From an uncultured Ellagibacter sp. (GTDB lineage: Bacteria; Actinomycetota; Coriobacteriia; Coriobacteriales; Eggerthellaceae): a DNA stretch of 64,000 nucleotides. Where the stretch lies: positions 1 through 64,000 of the forward strand of contig CAKUKU010000007.1 of the NCBI GenBank assembly GCA_934663775.1. The letters run 5' to 3'. The position numbers and the translations under genes were made by a program. Of the stretch, positions 1 through 7,753 are shown piece after piece; positions within the stretch are counted from its first letter, which is position 1, and every line of letters begins with the position of its first letter. The notes under the pieces were generated by a model that saw only the letters and a list, made by a program, of their open reading frames with translations, ran no database searches and was not told the DNA's origin.

Positions 1-78
1 ACGGACGAGAAGTTCTTCGGCAAGTGGTCCGATTTCAAGAAGGGCATACTGAAGGAGACGCGCAAGAAGCTCGTCTAG
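1..78 (+). CDS. C-terminal end of an unknown protein (partial)
   Basis: An open frame enters from the left edge and stops at TAG after 25 residues. The tail is lysine-rich and charged (it contains KFFGKWSDFKK). It is too short to assign a family. A good stem-loop with a T-run follows about 115 bases downstream, which agrees with this being the end of a transcribed gene. The start lies outside the window. Confidence 0.55.
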   Translation, partial: TDEKFFGKWSDFKKGILKETRKKLV

Positions 79-194
79 AGAGGCGATCAGCCCTTGGCGG
101 AGCGTTTACCGATAATGGAGTCTGTTACGCGGGGGGTTGATAAGACGCCATTTAGCTGCATAATAGGTTCCAGTTAGAAACCCTCGGGTTTGCG

Positions 195-231
195 GGGCGG
201 GATCGTGAAAGCGATTCTGCCCTATTTTTTT
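195..231 (+). terminator. Rho-independent terminator
   Basis: An 11-bp stem (two G-U pairs) with the six-base loop TGAAAG is followed by TATTTTTTT. It lies on the plus strand downstream of the partial gene at the left edge and probably ends that transcript. Confidence 0.65.
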
Positions 232-309
232 CTCTATCTGCTCCAAATCAAGTAGTTCGAAGATAGCCTGTAGGTGTCCTCATGGGCGCCTTTTATTTTC
301 AGGGAATCA

Positions 310-357
310 GTCGCTCGTTCGTGAACGCGGCCATCGGCCGCTTCATGAACGAGCGAC
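310..357. repeat. Long intergenic inverted repeat
   Basis: Arms of 22-23 bases beginning GTCGCTCGTTC pair around a 3-base centre, with one mismatch and one bulged base. No T-run follows, so it is not a typical terminator. It sits alone between the left-edge gene and the yjdF leader and could be a REP-like element or an operator. Confidence 0.6.
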
Positions 358-444
358 CGGCTTGACCTAGATCGAACCGCCTTCATCTCCGTCTAGGCGC
401 CGGCAATCAACATCGTAAATCCGCGCGTGCTACAATGCGGGCAC

Positions 445-532
445 CAGAGATGAAAACACAGTCCCCGTCGGGTAGTCGTGGGCGTGCGGGAGTCCGCATC
501 AGTAACCTGCCTCCTTGGTTGTCCCTTCTCTG
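445..532 (+). promoter_or_regulatory. Candidate yjdF-type (azaaromatic) riboswitch
   Basis: The leader of the yjdF-family gene folds into a compact element closed by CAGAGA (445-450) pairing with TCTCTG (527-532). It contains an inner TGCGG-GAGT-CCGCA hairpin near 485-498 and several conserved-looking G/C runs. The closing helix ends about 20 bases before the strong AAGGAGGAG ribosome site at 549-557, so folding could control translation. A TACAAT box at 431-436 is a plausible -10. yjdF genes are known to be preceded by a riboswitch that binds azaaromatic compounds. The match here rests on context and general fold, not on a covariance-model hit. Confidence 0.5.
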
Positions 533-563
533 CATGGTCATCTACATAAAGGAGGAGCCAGCC

Positions 564-983
564 ATGCAGATCAGCGTGTCGTCCACCCTGACCGTATATC
601 ACGACGGCCAATTCTGGGTCGGGCTGGCGGAGCGCGTCGAGGACGGCAGATACGGCGTTGCCCGCATCGTCTTCGGCGCAGAGCCGTCCGATGAGGAAAT
701 CCTGCAATTCGTTGCAAGCGAATGGGCGAAGCTCGCGTTCTTCGGCGACGAGCCTGCCGAGGCGAGCGAGCCCGCGAGGAACCCCAAGCGACGCGCCCGC
801 GAGGCGGCGAAGGCCCTCAGGCAGCCGGCGATGAGCACCAAGGCGCAGCAGGCGCTCGCGAATCAGCGGGAGACGATGAAGCGGGAATCGGCTCAAGCAA
901 GAAGCCAGCGTCGCGCGGACGAGGCGGAGGCGCGCTTCGAGCAGCGGAAGCTGAAGCGCAAGCAGAAGCATCGCGGGCATTGA
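564..983 (+). CDS. yjdF: YjdF family protein (DUF2992)
   Basis: The protein has 139 residues. The N-terminal half has the YjdF signature: a strand ending LTVYHDGQFWVGLAER, then a segment with DGRYGVARIVFGAEPSDEEIL. The C-terminal half, from about residue 70, is a highly charged Arg/Lys/Glu/Ala-rich helix, as in other members, and may bind nucleic acid. An upstream in-frame ATG at 435 would extend the gene through the structured leader. The start at 564 is chosen because AAGGAGGAG lies 7 bases before it. The biochemical role of YjdF is not established. The family is tied to a riboswitch that senses planar heteroaromatic compounds, suggesting a part in handling them. Confidence 0.75.
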   Translation: MQISVSSTLTVYHDGQFWVGLAERVEDGRYGVARIVFGAEPSDEEILQFVASEWAKLAFFGDEPAEASEPARNPKRRAREAAKALRQPAMSTKAQQALANQRETMKRESAQARSQRRADEAEARFEQRKLKRKQKHRGH

Positions 984-1230
984 TCGCCATTTGCAGCAAG
1001 CCTTACACAGAAGCAGTGCCGGTTCCACTTGAAACCGACACCGCCATCTATTGCGTCGGCCGTCAACAGTCAATCTCCATCCCGAAGCAAAATAAACCCG
1101 AGAACTAATCTCGAGACAAACCGCCTAAAGGGATAACGCTCCCGCCGAAAGACTGGGCGGCTTGCTCGATGGACGCGGACCGGCGATTGCCAAACCCCAA
1201 AAGCCGAAGCACGCGGCGTCGCCCGTTTCG

Positions 1231-1447
1231 CTAAAGCGACTTGACGGGATGGCGGATCACGGTCTTGAGCTTCTCCGGCGCGCACTTACGCGGGTCGGAG
1301 AGGTAGATCTCGTGATGCAGACGGGCTTCGGAGAAGTCGGGGCGCAGCCCTGTTCCGCCGCGAATGCGCGCATGGAGTCTATGGTCGCGGGCTCGCCGTC
1401 GTAAGGCCCGGTGTGCATGCGCTGAACGCAAAGTTGGTACCGCCAGG
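1231..1447 (-). pseudogene. Remnant of a GyrI-like effector-binding domain protein
   Basis: Read on the minus strand, two frames together spell the end of a GyrI-like (SOUL/AraC effector-binding) domain. One frame gives VQRMHTGPYDGEPATIDSM followed by RAFAAEQG. The other continues LRPDFSEARLHHEIYLSDP and ends in KTVIRHPVKSL. The switch falls in CAGGG-CTGCGC near 1350 and fits loss of one G from a G-run. The N-terminal part of the gene is absent: the remnant starts right after the stop of the flavodoxin-family gene. It is therefore a truncated, frameshifted relic, although a sequencing error at the G-run would explain the shift alone. Confidence 0.65.
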
Positions 1448-1987
1448 CTAGAGACGGGCGCCCATCTCGCGGGCTTGCTCGACTGCCCGGGCGATTGCCT
1501 CGCAATCGGGCGACTGGACGCCGTGCACGAACAGCGAGCCGGCGTTCCGCCAGCCGAGATAGCGCAGGTCGGTGGCCCACCATGCTTTGATGCCGTCCAT
1601 GAACGAGGCATCTGGGTTGAACCCCGTTACGAAAAGGAATGCACGCTTGCCGGTGCCGCGCACGATCGAGTCGATGCCGTGCAGGCGGCTCACCGCGGCG
1701 AGCAGCTGCGGCGACGGCGCGTGGTAGTAGAGCGGTGTTGCGTAGACGACGGCGTCGGCATCGATGACCGCGGCTCCTATTTCCGCGAAGTCGTCGTCAA
1801 AGACGCAGGGAGCCTTCGCCCCGTTGCATTTCATGCACCCGATGCAGGGGCGCACGCTCGCTCTGCCCGCGTCGAAAACGGAGACCTCATGTCCTGCGGC
1901 GCGCGCCCCTTCGGCGAACGCGTCGGCGACCTTCGACGAGTCGCTTCTCCTGCCGCGCGGGCTTCCCTTGAGGATGACGACCTTCAT
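1448..1987 (-). CDS. Flavodoxin family / NADPH-dependent FMN reductase-like protein
   Basis: The 179-residue protein begins KVVILKGSPRGRRSDSSK, the FMN-phosphate loop of the flavodoxin-like fold (GSPR-xxSxS). A cysteine pair follows in RPCIGCMKCNGAKAPC (about residues 47-62), typical of iron-sulfur flavoprotein-like NAD(P)H:quinone reductases. ATPLYYHAPSPQL is the second flavin loop. It probably reduces quinones or small electrophiles with bound FMN. Its start lies one base after the stop of the upstream TIGR04076 gene, so both are one transcript, divergent from the HxlR regulator. That arrangement suggests an HxlR-controlled response to reactive or redox-active compounds. Confidence 0.8.
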   Translation of the reverse strand: MKVVILKGSPRGRRSDSSKVADAFAEGARAAGHEVSVFDAGRASVRPCIGCMKCNGAKAPCVFDDDFAEIGAAVIDADAVVYATPLYYHAPSPQLLAAVSRLHGIDSIVRGTGKRAFLFVTGFNPDASFMDGIKAWWATDLRYLGWRNAGSLFVHGVQSPDCEAIARAVEQAREMGARL

Positions 1988-1988
1988 G

Positions 1989-2393
1989 CTACTCGCCCCC
2001 TTCGGGGATGTCGATGCGCTCGAGCTTGAAGATCACCGGGCGCGTGCCGTCGTTGCAGCAGCAGATCATCTCGTTCTCCCGCTCCATCCATCCCCGCATG
2101 ATCGATCCGCCCTGCAGGCCCGTGTAGATGTAGCGCGAGACGGCGTCCCACGCTTCGGCGCAGTGAGGGCGCCTCGGGCCGCCGGCAACGGTATCGGGGT
2201 CGGCATCGGTCCTCGTCAACGTGCCAAGGCCGCCTTGCCAGAAATGATCCTTGTCGCCGTCGCGCTCGAACAGGAACTCGTTGCCCACGTTGTAGCAGGG
2301 GCACGCCCCCGCCTGCTTGTCCGCGCAGTAGCGCTCCTGCAGCTCGGGGAACAGCTTCTTGTCGATTACCGTCATTTTCACCTGGTGCTTCAC
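1989..2393 (-). CDS. TIGR04076 family protein
   Basis: The 134-residue protein begins VKHQVKMTVIDKKLFPELQ and ends in CCNDGTRPVIFKLERI, the pattern of the TIGR04076 family. Members are small, cysteine-containing proteins of unknown function often found beside redox genes. Cysteines occur in ERYCADKQAGACPCYNVG and in the MICCCND segment, so metal or cluster binding is possible but unproven. A GTG start is chosen because AAGGCGGAG precedes it and the family begins here. An ATG-initiated version (first ATG at 2639) would overlap the divergent HxlR gene. It is co-transcribed with the flavodoxin-like gene that follows one base later. Confidence 0.7.
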   Translation of the reverse strand: MKHQVKMTVIDKKLFPELQERYCADKQAGACPCYNVGNEFLFERDGDKDHFWQGGLGTLTRTDADPDTVAGGPRRPHCAEAWDAVSRYIYTGLQGGSIMRGWMERENEMICCCNDGTRPVIFKLERIDIPEGGE

Positions 2394-2454
2394 GGTGGCT
2401 CCGCCTTTCTCTCGAGTTGTGAAGTAGTATGCTTGATACCAGTCGAAGATGCGA

Positions 2455-2477
2455 GTACGCACCTTTAAGATAGGTAC
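2455..2477. promoter_or_regulatory. Candidate HxlR operator
   Basis: An imperfect palindrome, GTACgcACCT-TTA-AGATagGTAC, lies in the short gap between the divergent HxlR and TIGR04076/flavodoxin genes. HxlR-family regulators bind palindromes with GTAC half-sites in such gaps. The match is by eye only. Confidence 0.4.
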
Positions 2478-2508
2478 ATTACCGAAGTAGAGCGTAAAGG
2501 CAGGGTCC

Positions 2509-2877
2509 ATGGCAGGGGCAAAAGAGGGGGTTGTGTTCGCGCGCAACGGCATCGAGAACACTGGTTTCGCGTACGCGTTCTCCCTGATAGAGGGCAAGTA
2601 CAAGCTACCGGTTCTGTTCTGTCTGTACCTGGACGGCACGACGCGCTACAACGAGCTGAAGCGCAAGCTCGCGCCCGCCACTTACAAGTCGCTCACCTCC
2701 GCGCTGAAGGGCCTGGTCGCCGACGGCCTCGTCGAGCGCGTCGAGTACCCCCAGGTACCGCCGAAGGTGGAGTACAGCCTGACCGAGCGCGGCATGTCGC
2801 TCATGCCGGTGCTTGACGAACTCTGCCTTTGGGGCGAGGCCCACCGTAACGACGAAGTTCCGTCATCGGACTGGTAA
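2509..2877 (+). CDS. HxlR family transcriptional regulator
   Basis: The protein is 122 residues, the usual HxlR length. The winged helix-turn-helix is seen from GKYKLPVLFCLYLDGTTRYN (about residues 29-48) through LKRKLAPATYKSLTSALKGL and the wing GLVERVEYPQVPPKVEYSLT. The C-terminal helix (GMSLMPVLDELCLWGEAH) is the dimerisation segment. The cysteine near residue 38 and that in ELCLWG could sense thiol-reactive compounds, as in some relatives. It is transcribed away from the TIGR04076-flavodoxin pair and probably controls that pair and itself through the palindrome between them. Confidence 0.88.
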   Translation: MAGAKEGVVFARNGIENTGFAYAFSLIEGKYKLPVLFCLYLDGTTRYNELKRKLAPATYKSLTSALKGLVADGLVERVEYPQVPPKVEYSLTERGMSLMPVLDELCLWGEAHRNDEVPSSDW

Positions 2878-3105
2878 GTGGACACGGTGAGCTATGTCTT
2901 GCCCATGAGTTGAATCGACACCGCGATTCGGCGCGCAGCCGAGGCATCTCCGTCGTCTGGACTTCGGGCCCGTCTTGGCCATCGCACGATGTAGCGGCAG
3001 CTGCAACGCGGTGAGATAATACCAGCAAGAAAGACAAGAATACCCGTAGCAGAGAAGCAACTGGCATGGCTCGAACCGATAGCGACAATCGCAAGGAGGA
3101 TGCAC

Positions 3106-3816
3106 ATGGACAGAGAAGAGCTGGATGAGCTGATGTCCATCGACCTTGAGACGCGCAGGGATGCGGAGACGATCCTTTTCGCGCTCGAGCAGGCGCCCGA
3201 CGGTTTCAATACCACGACCTACCGCCAGTTGGAAGCACAGCTTGGATGCCATGTCGATGTTGCCGAACGTTACCTGTTCGACCTGCACGCGGCCATCATG
3301 CTGCTCTCCGAGGCCCATGGCCTCAAGCTCGACATGAGCCGCCACGACTATAAGGAAGAAGGGCTGCCGTTCGTCCTCGACTACGACGTCTGGCACCGCA
3401 AGGACGCCGCTGCAAACGGGATGTTCGACGACGAGGCCTCGCCGGAGAACCGCGACTGGCGCGACGAGCACGATGGCATTATCGCCGACACCATTGCCGG
3501 CATCCTCTTCAAGGCGCTGCCGGCATATACCATCCCGCCGAAGCTCAGGTTCAGCTATGAGAACGTGCCCGCCCTCGACGCCGAGATTCTAAGCGTATAC
3601 TGCGGGTTCGAAGCCGCGGGGCTCTCGTTCTCCCTGGATTTCGAGCTCAATACCGGCAGGGGCGGCAACAGAATTTTCCTCGAGCTGGAGCTTGAACCCT
3701 CCGCAGGGAACGTAAGCCTCACCTGTGAGGGAATGGACGACGATTTCACAGCCGCTTGGAATCCCGATACCGCAATGTGGGACAAGCCCCTCCCCGCCAA
3801 GCAACAGGGAAAATAG
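3106..3816 (+). CDS. Hypothetical protein
   Basis: The 236-residue protein matches no family I recognise. It is acidic and has no signal peptide or membrane span. The N-terminal 75 residues look helical (ELDELMSIDLETRRDAETIL), followed by a longer alpha/beta part containing FVLDYDVWHRKD and a beta-rich end (LSFSLDFELN, IFLELELEP). The start at 3106 is preferred over the ATG at 3100, because AAGGAGG ends at 3099 and would otherwise touch the start codon. The next gene begins 2 bases after its stop, so they form one transcript and probably act together. The shape recalls prophage or immunity-type proteins, but that is only an impression. Confidence 0.6.
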   Translation: MDREELDELMSIDLETRRDAETILFALEQAPDGFNTTTYRQLEAQLGCHVDVAERYLFDLHAAIMLLSEAHGLKLDMSRHDYKEEGLPFVLDYDVWHRKDAAANGMFDDEASPENRDWRDEHDGIIADTIAGILFKALPAYTIPPKLRFSYENVPALDAEILSVYCGFEAAGLSFSLDFELNTGRGGNRIFLELELEPSAGNVSLTCEGMDDDFTAAWNPDTAMWDKPLPAKQQGK

Positions 3817-3818
3817 CC

Positions 3819-4565
3819 ATGGGCGCGTATCTGGGCCTGCGCGACGGCTGGCTTTGGGAAGACGACGCAATCCTCGACGCGATTGAGACGCTTCAGGGCC
3901 AGGCGGACGGCACGTTCTACCCGACCGAATACGGGCCGGAGGGCCACACGGACATTGCCTGCCCCGACCTTTGGGACTATATGATTCCGCAGGAGGAGTC
4001 GGAACCGTTCGAGCGCCTTTTCGCGGCACGCGAAGACGAGCAGGTCGCAAAGCTCTACGGGAGCCGCTTCACCTACGCCCGATGGTACGCCGGCGCCGAC
4101 GGCGAACCCAAGGTGGGCTTTCTCCCCGCGCCCGTCTCCCGTGAGGAGCCCCTTGCGGGAGGCGTCGGCGAGAAGGCGACGTGGGCGCGGTTCTGGACGT
4201 GGGGGCCTGCCCTCGAGGACAACATAGACATGAGCTGCGATCTGGTCACGGGTTGGTGCGAAATCGAGTACGTCTCCAGGAAACGTGACCTTCCCGCGGC
4301 CAGGTTCAGGGTTGCCGCGGCCAAGCTCGCGTCCTACGCCACCATCGGCGAAGGCGTCCACTATGGCGAGCGCGGGGAAAGCCCGTGGATGATCTACGAC
4401 GGTTTCTACTGGAGCTACATCCTCGGGACCGACGACGCCGTCCTGCTTAGGGGGACGAGAAGCGACTCTTCCGAGAAGAGCGACGAGCCCATTCTTTCTC
4501 TGTTCCGCTCGATAAGAAGGTCCGCTCGCGGCGTGACGCGCCGGCTTTGGGGATTCGCCATCTAG
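3819..4565 (+). CDS. Hypothetical protein
   Basis: The 248-residue protein is rich in aromatic and acidic residues (for example GAYLGLRDGWLWEDDAILDA and GVHYGERGESPWMIYDG) and has no membrane span or signal peptide. I do not recognise the family. It starts 2 bases after the stop of the preceding unknown gene and is surely co-transcribed with it. The last 35 residues are basic and serine/arginine-rich (SIRRSARGVTRRLWGF). An earlier in-frame start at 3756 would lie inside the previous gene and is not favoured. Confidence 0.6.
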   Translation: MGAYLGLRDGWLWEDDAILDAIETLQGQADGTFYPTEYGPEGHTDIACPDLWDYMIPQEESEPFERLFAAREDEQVAKLYGSRFTYARWYAGADGEPKVGFLPAPVSREEPLAGGVGEKATWARFWTWGPALEDNIDMSCDLVTGWCEIEYVSRKRDLPAARFRVAAAKLASYATIGEGVHYGERGESPWMIYDGFYWSYILGTDDAVLLRGTRSDSSEKSDEPILSLFRSIRRSARGVTRRLWGFAI

Positions 4566-4918
4566 CAATGGCGGAGAAGAACCCAGCCTAGCAAGGGTAT
4601 TCTTGTATTGCAGATGGATTCCAAAAAAGCAACGCAAAAGCCACCGAGCCTTACGGGGCGTCCTTGCGCATGCCCTCGCCGTTCGTCTGCTCCCGCTCAG
4701 CCGAATCACCAACCGCAACAGGCCTTGTCCCAACGCATGGGTACCATTTACCCGGGTGCACCTGGGGCAACGGGCCGGCAGGCCCGCGCAAGGTCGCTCG
4801 CAGAACACGCAACAGCAAACACGACAGAAGAGGCGAACGACAGATGCCGGACCCCGGACGACAGCACCGCGGAAGAGAAGCATTCCAACCAAAACCGAAC
4901 AATTCCAGCCACTAGGCA
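4566..4918. other. Non-coding stretch with no recognisable gene
   Basis: Open frames occur on both strands, but all are Pro/Arg/Ser-rich high-GC translations with no family features. I see no RNA gene or repeat here. It is probably degenerate DNA or the trailer of the preceding unknown gene pair. Confidence 0.4.
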
Positions 4919-4940
4919 GGCGCCCGCACGGGCGCCTTTT
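4919..4940 (+). terminator. Rho-independent terminator
   Basis: A perfect GGCGCCC / GGGCGCC stem with the loop GCAC is followed by TTTT. It lies downstream of the two unknown plus-strand genes. On the other strand it also closes the remnant region to its right. Confidence 0.7.
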
Positions 4941-4953
4941 GCTTTTCAGGGAC

Positions 4954-5146
4954 TTAGCTGCGAGCTAAATATGCTAGGTATCTCGGGATAATGCTTTCGG
5001 TCGCATACGCGCAAGAATGTCCGCTGATTGCAACCGGCTGTTCGCCTTCCCACGCCAATGGTGTGCAGACATCTTCGATATTCTCGCTCGTTATGGCAAA
5101 AACCACGTCTCCAGGGTTTGCCTTTTTCGATTTAGCGTATTGCCCT
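4954..5146 (-). pseudogene. C-terminal fragment of a type I restriction specificity subunit (HsdS)
   Basis: The minus-strand frame reads YAKSKKANPGDVVFAITSEN, then IEDVCTPLAWEGEQPVAISG, then HSCAYATES and PRYLAYLA. This is the beginning of a target-recognition domain as found in HsdS proteins (GDVVFA.TSE.IEDV.....G..PVAISGH). No upstream or downstream HsdS sequence, HsdM or HsdR is present. The fragment abuts a TetR fragment directly, so it is a deletion scar and not a working gene. Confidence 0.6.
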
Positions 5147-5248
5147 TCAGATCTTCGTGGTGTGCTCGTAGCCGCACTCCACGAAGAGCCGCTCGGCAAC
5201 GTCGAGGATCTTCTCGACCGTCGCCTTCGGGTACTTATTGCGTGCCAC
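5147..5248 (-). pseudogene. N-terminal fragment of a TetR family regulator
   Basis: From a GTG start the frame gives ARNKYPKATVEKILDVAERL followed by FVECGYEHTTKI and a stop. This is the first helix and start of the helix-turn-helix of a TetR regulator, which normally has about 190 residues. It is cut after 33 residues, exactly where the HsdS-like fragment begins. It faces away from the ABC transporter operon that starts 195 bases to its right, so it may once have been the local repressor. Confidence 0.7.
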
Positions 5249-5442
5249 GGCACCTCCATCCTGATTGTCACGATAAACATACCATGAGTGGCGTGCGGAT
5301 CGAGAAGGGCTGGCGCCAAAAGAGCCCAACGGCCGTTACGGCTTCGTTAGAAACGCGCCCCACCATGGATGGTGAACCCGAAAGGTAAGGCGCGCGGGCA
5401 CGGTGACTCGGCACGCGCGCTCGGAAGAGAAAGGATAAACCC

Positions 5443-6171
5443 ATGGGTTACATGCTCGAGACGCGCGGGCTCACCAAGCGCTTCGGCCGCGGCGACCAGG
5501 CGCAAGAGGCCGTGGCGGACGTGAGCCTCCACATCCGCGAGGGCGAGGTGTACGGCCTGCTCGGCCCCAACGGCGCCGGCAAGTCAACCACGCTCAAGAT
5601 GATCTGCGGGATGCTGCGGCCGACCACCGGAGAGATTCTCTTCGCAGGTCACGCCTGGTGCCGCGAGGACCTCTACTCAATCGGCAGCCTCATCGAAGAG
5701 GCACCGCTCTATCCCAACCTCACCGCGCGCGAGAACCTGCGCGTGCGCACCACGCTGCTGGGTCTTCCCGAGAGCCGCATAGATGAGGTGCTCGCCGCCG
5801 TGGACCTCGCGGACGCCGGGAGGAAGCGCGCCGGGCGCTTCTCGATGGGCATGAAGCAGCGCCTGGGGCTCGCGCTGGCGCTGCTCGCCCGTCCGCGCTT
5901 GCTCGTGCTCGACGAGCCCACCAACGGCCTCGACCCCATCGGAATCGAAGAGCTGCGCGACCAGATCCGCGGCTTCGCAGCGGCGGGCACCACGGTGCTC
6001 GTCTCGAGCCACATCCTCTCCGAGGTGCAGCAGATGGCAGACACGGTCGGCATCATCTACCAGGGGCGCCTTGCCTACGAGGACAGGCTGCGCCCGGGCG
6101 AGGACCTCGAGGAGCTCTTCATGGGCGTCTGCCGGGAGGGGCGGCGCGCACGCGGGGAGGTGGCGGCATGA
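5443..6171 (+). CDS. ABC transporter ATP-binding protein (lantibiotic-protection/BcrA type)
   Basis: The 242-residue nucleotide-binding protein has Walker A GPNGAGKST (about residues 44-52), the signature region FSMGMKQRLGLALALLA (about 133-149, with SMGMK in place of the usual LSGGQ) and Walker B LLVLDEPTNGLDP, followed by the switch histidine in LVSSHIL. The SMGMKQRL signature is typical of BcrA/LanF-like exporters that protect against peptide antibiotics. AAAGGA precedes the ATG. Its stop overlaps the start of the first permease by 4 bases. The operon continues with a second permease, a YxeA-like protein and a two-component system. Confidence 0.88.
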   Translation: MGYMLETRGLTKRFGRGDQAQEAVADVSLHIREGEVYGLLGPNGAGKSTTLKMICGMLRPTTGEILFAGHAWCREDLYSIGSLIEEAPLYPNLTARENLRVRTTLLGLPESRIDEVLAAVDLADAGRKRAGRFSMGMKQRLGLALALLARPRLLVLDEPTNGLDPIGIEELRDQIRGFAAAGTTVLVSSHILSEVQQMADTVGIIYQGRLAYEDRLRPGEDLEELFMGVCREGRRARGEVAA

Positions 6172-6938
6172 CGGGCGAGAGGGGCGGCCTGCTCGCGGGC
6201 CTGCGCGCCGAGGCGCTGAAGTCGCGCCACGCGGCGCCGGTTCGCCTGGCCGTGCTCATGGCACTGCCGATGCCGCTGCTCGGCGCGATGCCCTACCGAG
6301 GCGTCCAGTCCTTCAGTGCGTGGAACTACTGGTACGCGTTCTTACTTCCCGTGGCGCTCTCGCTCGTGGTCGCCTGCGTGGCGCAGGCCGACGCGCGTAC
6401 GCGGATGCGGGGGCTGCTGGGCCTGGGCTTCCCGCTCGGGAGCGCCTGGTGGGCGAAGGCGCTCTGGTGCCTCGCGCTCTGCGCGCTTTCTAACCTCGTG
6501 GTCTTCGGCATCTACCTCGCGGGGTCGGCTTTCTCCTCGCAGGGCCTCACGGCCGCGGGCACGCTCACGATGCTCCTCTGCGCGCTCGCCAACACGTTGA
6601 CCGCGGCGTGGATGGTCCCCGCGGGACTCTTCCTCACGGCGCGGCTCGGCATGCTCGCGGGCATCTTCTGCCCGCTCGCCGTGCAGCTCGCGGGCGGGTT
6701 CGCCTGGTCGATAGTGCCGCTGCCACAGCTCTTCCCGCCGTCGGCGAGCATGGTCATCCCCACCTCGTTCATTCCCGTACTGCCGAGTGGCGAGCCGCTC
6801 GCGGCGGACATGGCGCTCGGCGGGGCGCTCGCGGCGGACGGCATGCTCACGCTGGTGGGGCTCGTGGTCTGCGCGCTCGCGTTCACCGCGCTCACGGCGG
6901 CGGGCGCGGCATGGTTCGCGCGCTCTGAGGAGAGGTGA
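6168..6938 (+). CDS. ABC transporter permease (lantibiotic immunity type), first subunit
   Basis: The 256-residue protein has about six hydrophobic spans, starting with VRLAVLMALPMPLLGAM (about residues 26-42) and ending in MLTLVGLVVCALAFTALTA. The N-terminal LLAGLRAEALKSRHAAPVRL matches the opening segment of lantibiotic-immunity permeases (MutE/EpiE/SpaE-like), which read as KLKR/ALKSRH before the first helix. The ATG overlaps the stop of the ATPase gene (ATGA), so translation is coupled. It presumably pairs with the following permease to form a heterodimeric exporter. Confidence 0.8.
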   Translation: MTGERGGLLAGLRAEALKSRHAAPVRLAVLMALPMPLLGAMPYRGVQSFSAWNYWYAFLLPVALSLVVACVAQADARTRMRGLLGLGFPLGSAWWAKALWCLALCALSNLVVFGIYLAGSAFSSQGLTAAGTLTMLLCALANTLTAAWMVPAGLFLTARLGMLAGIFCPLAVQLAGGFAWSIVPLPQLFPPSASMVIPTSFIPVLPSGEPLAADMALGGALAADGMLTLVGLVVCALAFTALTAAGAAWFARSEER

Positions 6939-6943
6939 TTGGC

Positions 6944-7753
6944 ATGGCTCGACCTACCGACCCGGCCCCGAGCATGACGCTCCCGCGCGCCCTGCGCTCC
7001 GAGTTTCTGCGCTTGGCGCGCTCCCCGCTCGCGGCGGTGCACCTCGCCTGCGGCCTGGCCGCAGGCCTCGCCTGCGGCGGTTATTTCTCCATAGCCCGAT
7101 GGGACCCGGCGCTGGGCACGGACGCCTACGCCCAGCTACTCGGCGCCCTCATGCCGCTCATGTCCGCCATCGTCTGCGGGCTCGCCATGGACGAGGAGCG
7201 CTCCGCCGGCCGCCTCGCCAACCTCACGGCGGTCCCCTCGCGCGGGCGCGCCGTCGCGGCGAAGCTGCTCGCCCTTGCGGCGCTCGGCGCGGGCGCGCTC
7301 GCCGTAGCGCTCGGCGTGTTCGGGGCCGTGCTCGCCGCCACCGGACGCCTGCCGCTCGGGCCCGCCCCGCTCGCGGCCGCCTGGGCGGGCATCGCGCTGG
7401 GCAGCCTGCCCCTCTACGCGCTTTGGCTCGGCGTGGCCCTGCGCCTCGGCCGCAACGCCGCCATCGGCGTCGGCGCGGCGGGGACGCTCCTCGCGTTCTT
7501 CTCGGTGGGCGGCCTTGCGCACGGCCTCATGACCGGCGAGCTCACCGGTGCCCTGGCGACGCCCCTGAGCTGGGTGCCGCTCGCCTGGCCCGCGCGCCTG
7601 GGGTCGCTCGGGGTGGAGGTCTTCATCGACGTCGCGCGCGCGGCGGGCCCGCTCCTCGAGGCCGTGCTCGCTGGCCTCGTGCTCGCCCTGGCGGCCGCAG
7701 CCGTCCTTCTCGCCTGGTTCCACCGCTTCGAGGACGGGAGAGCGGATGCGTAG
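6944..7753 (+). CDS. ABC transporter permease (lantibiotic immunity type), second subunit
   Basis: The 269-residue permease has about six membrane spans and the same topology as the preceding one. It opens with the helix LPRALRSEFLRLARSPLAAV and then alternates hydrophobic segments such as AVHLACGLAAGLACGGYF. The start at 6944 is chosen because GAGGAGAGG lies 8 bases before it. A GTG at 6935 overlapping the previous stop is the alternative. Two unequal permeases with one ATPase is the MutF-E-G / NisF-E-G arrangement. No lantibiotic structural or modification gene is visible in this window. Confidence 0.8.
   Translation: MARPTDPAPSMTLPRALRSEFLRLARSPLAAVHLACGLAAGLACGGYFSIARWDPALGTDAYAQLLGALMPLMSAIVCGLAMDEERSAGRLANLTAVPSRGRAVAAKLLALAALGAGALAVALGVFGAVLAATGRLPLGPAPLAAAWAGIALGSLPLYALWLGVALRLGRNAAIGVGAAGTLLAFFSVGGLAHGLMTGELTGALATPLSWVPLAWPARLGSLGVEVFIDVARAAGPLLEAVLAGLVLALAAAAVLLAWFHRFEDGRADA

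Noticed and set aside
4603..4991. Plus-strand small frames after the two unknown genes
   Set aside because: Pro/Arg/Ala-rich, overlapping in three frames and running through a terminator.
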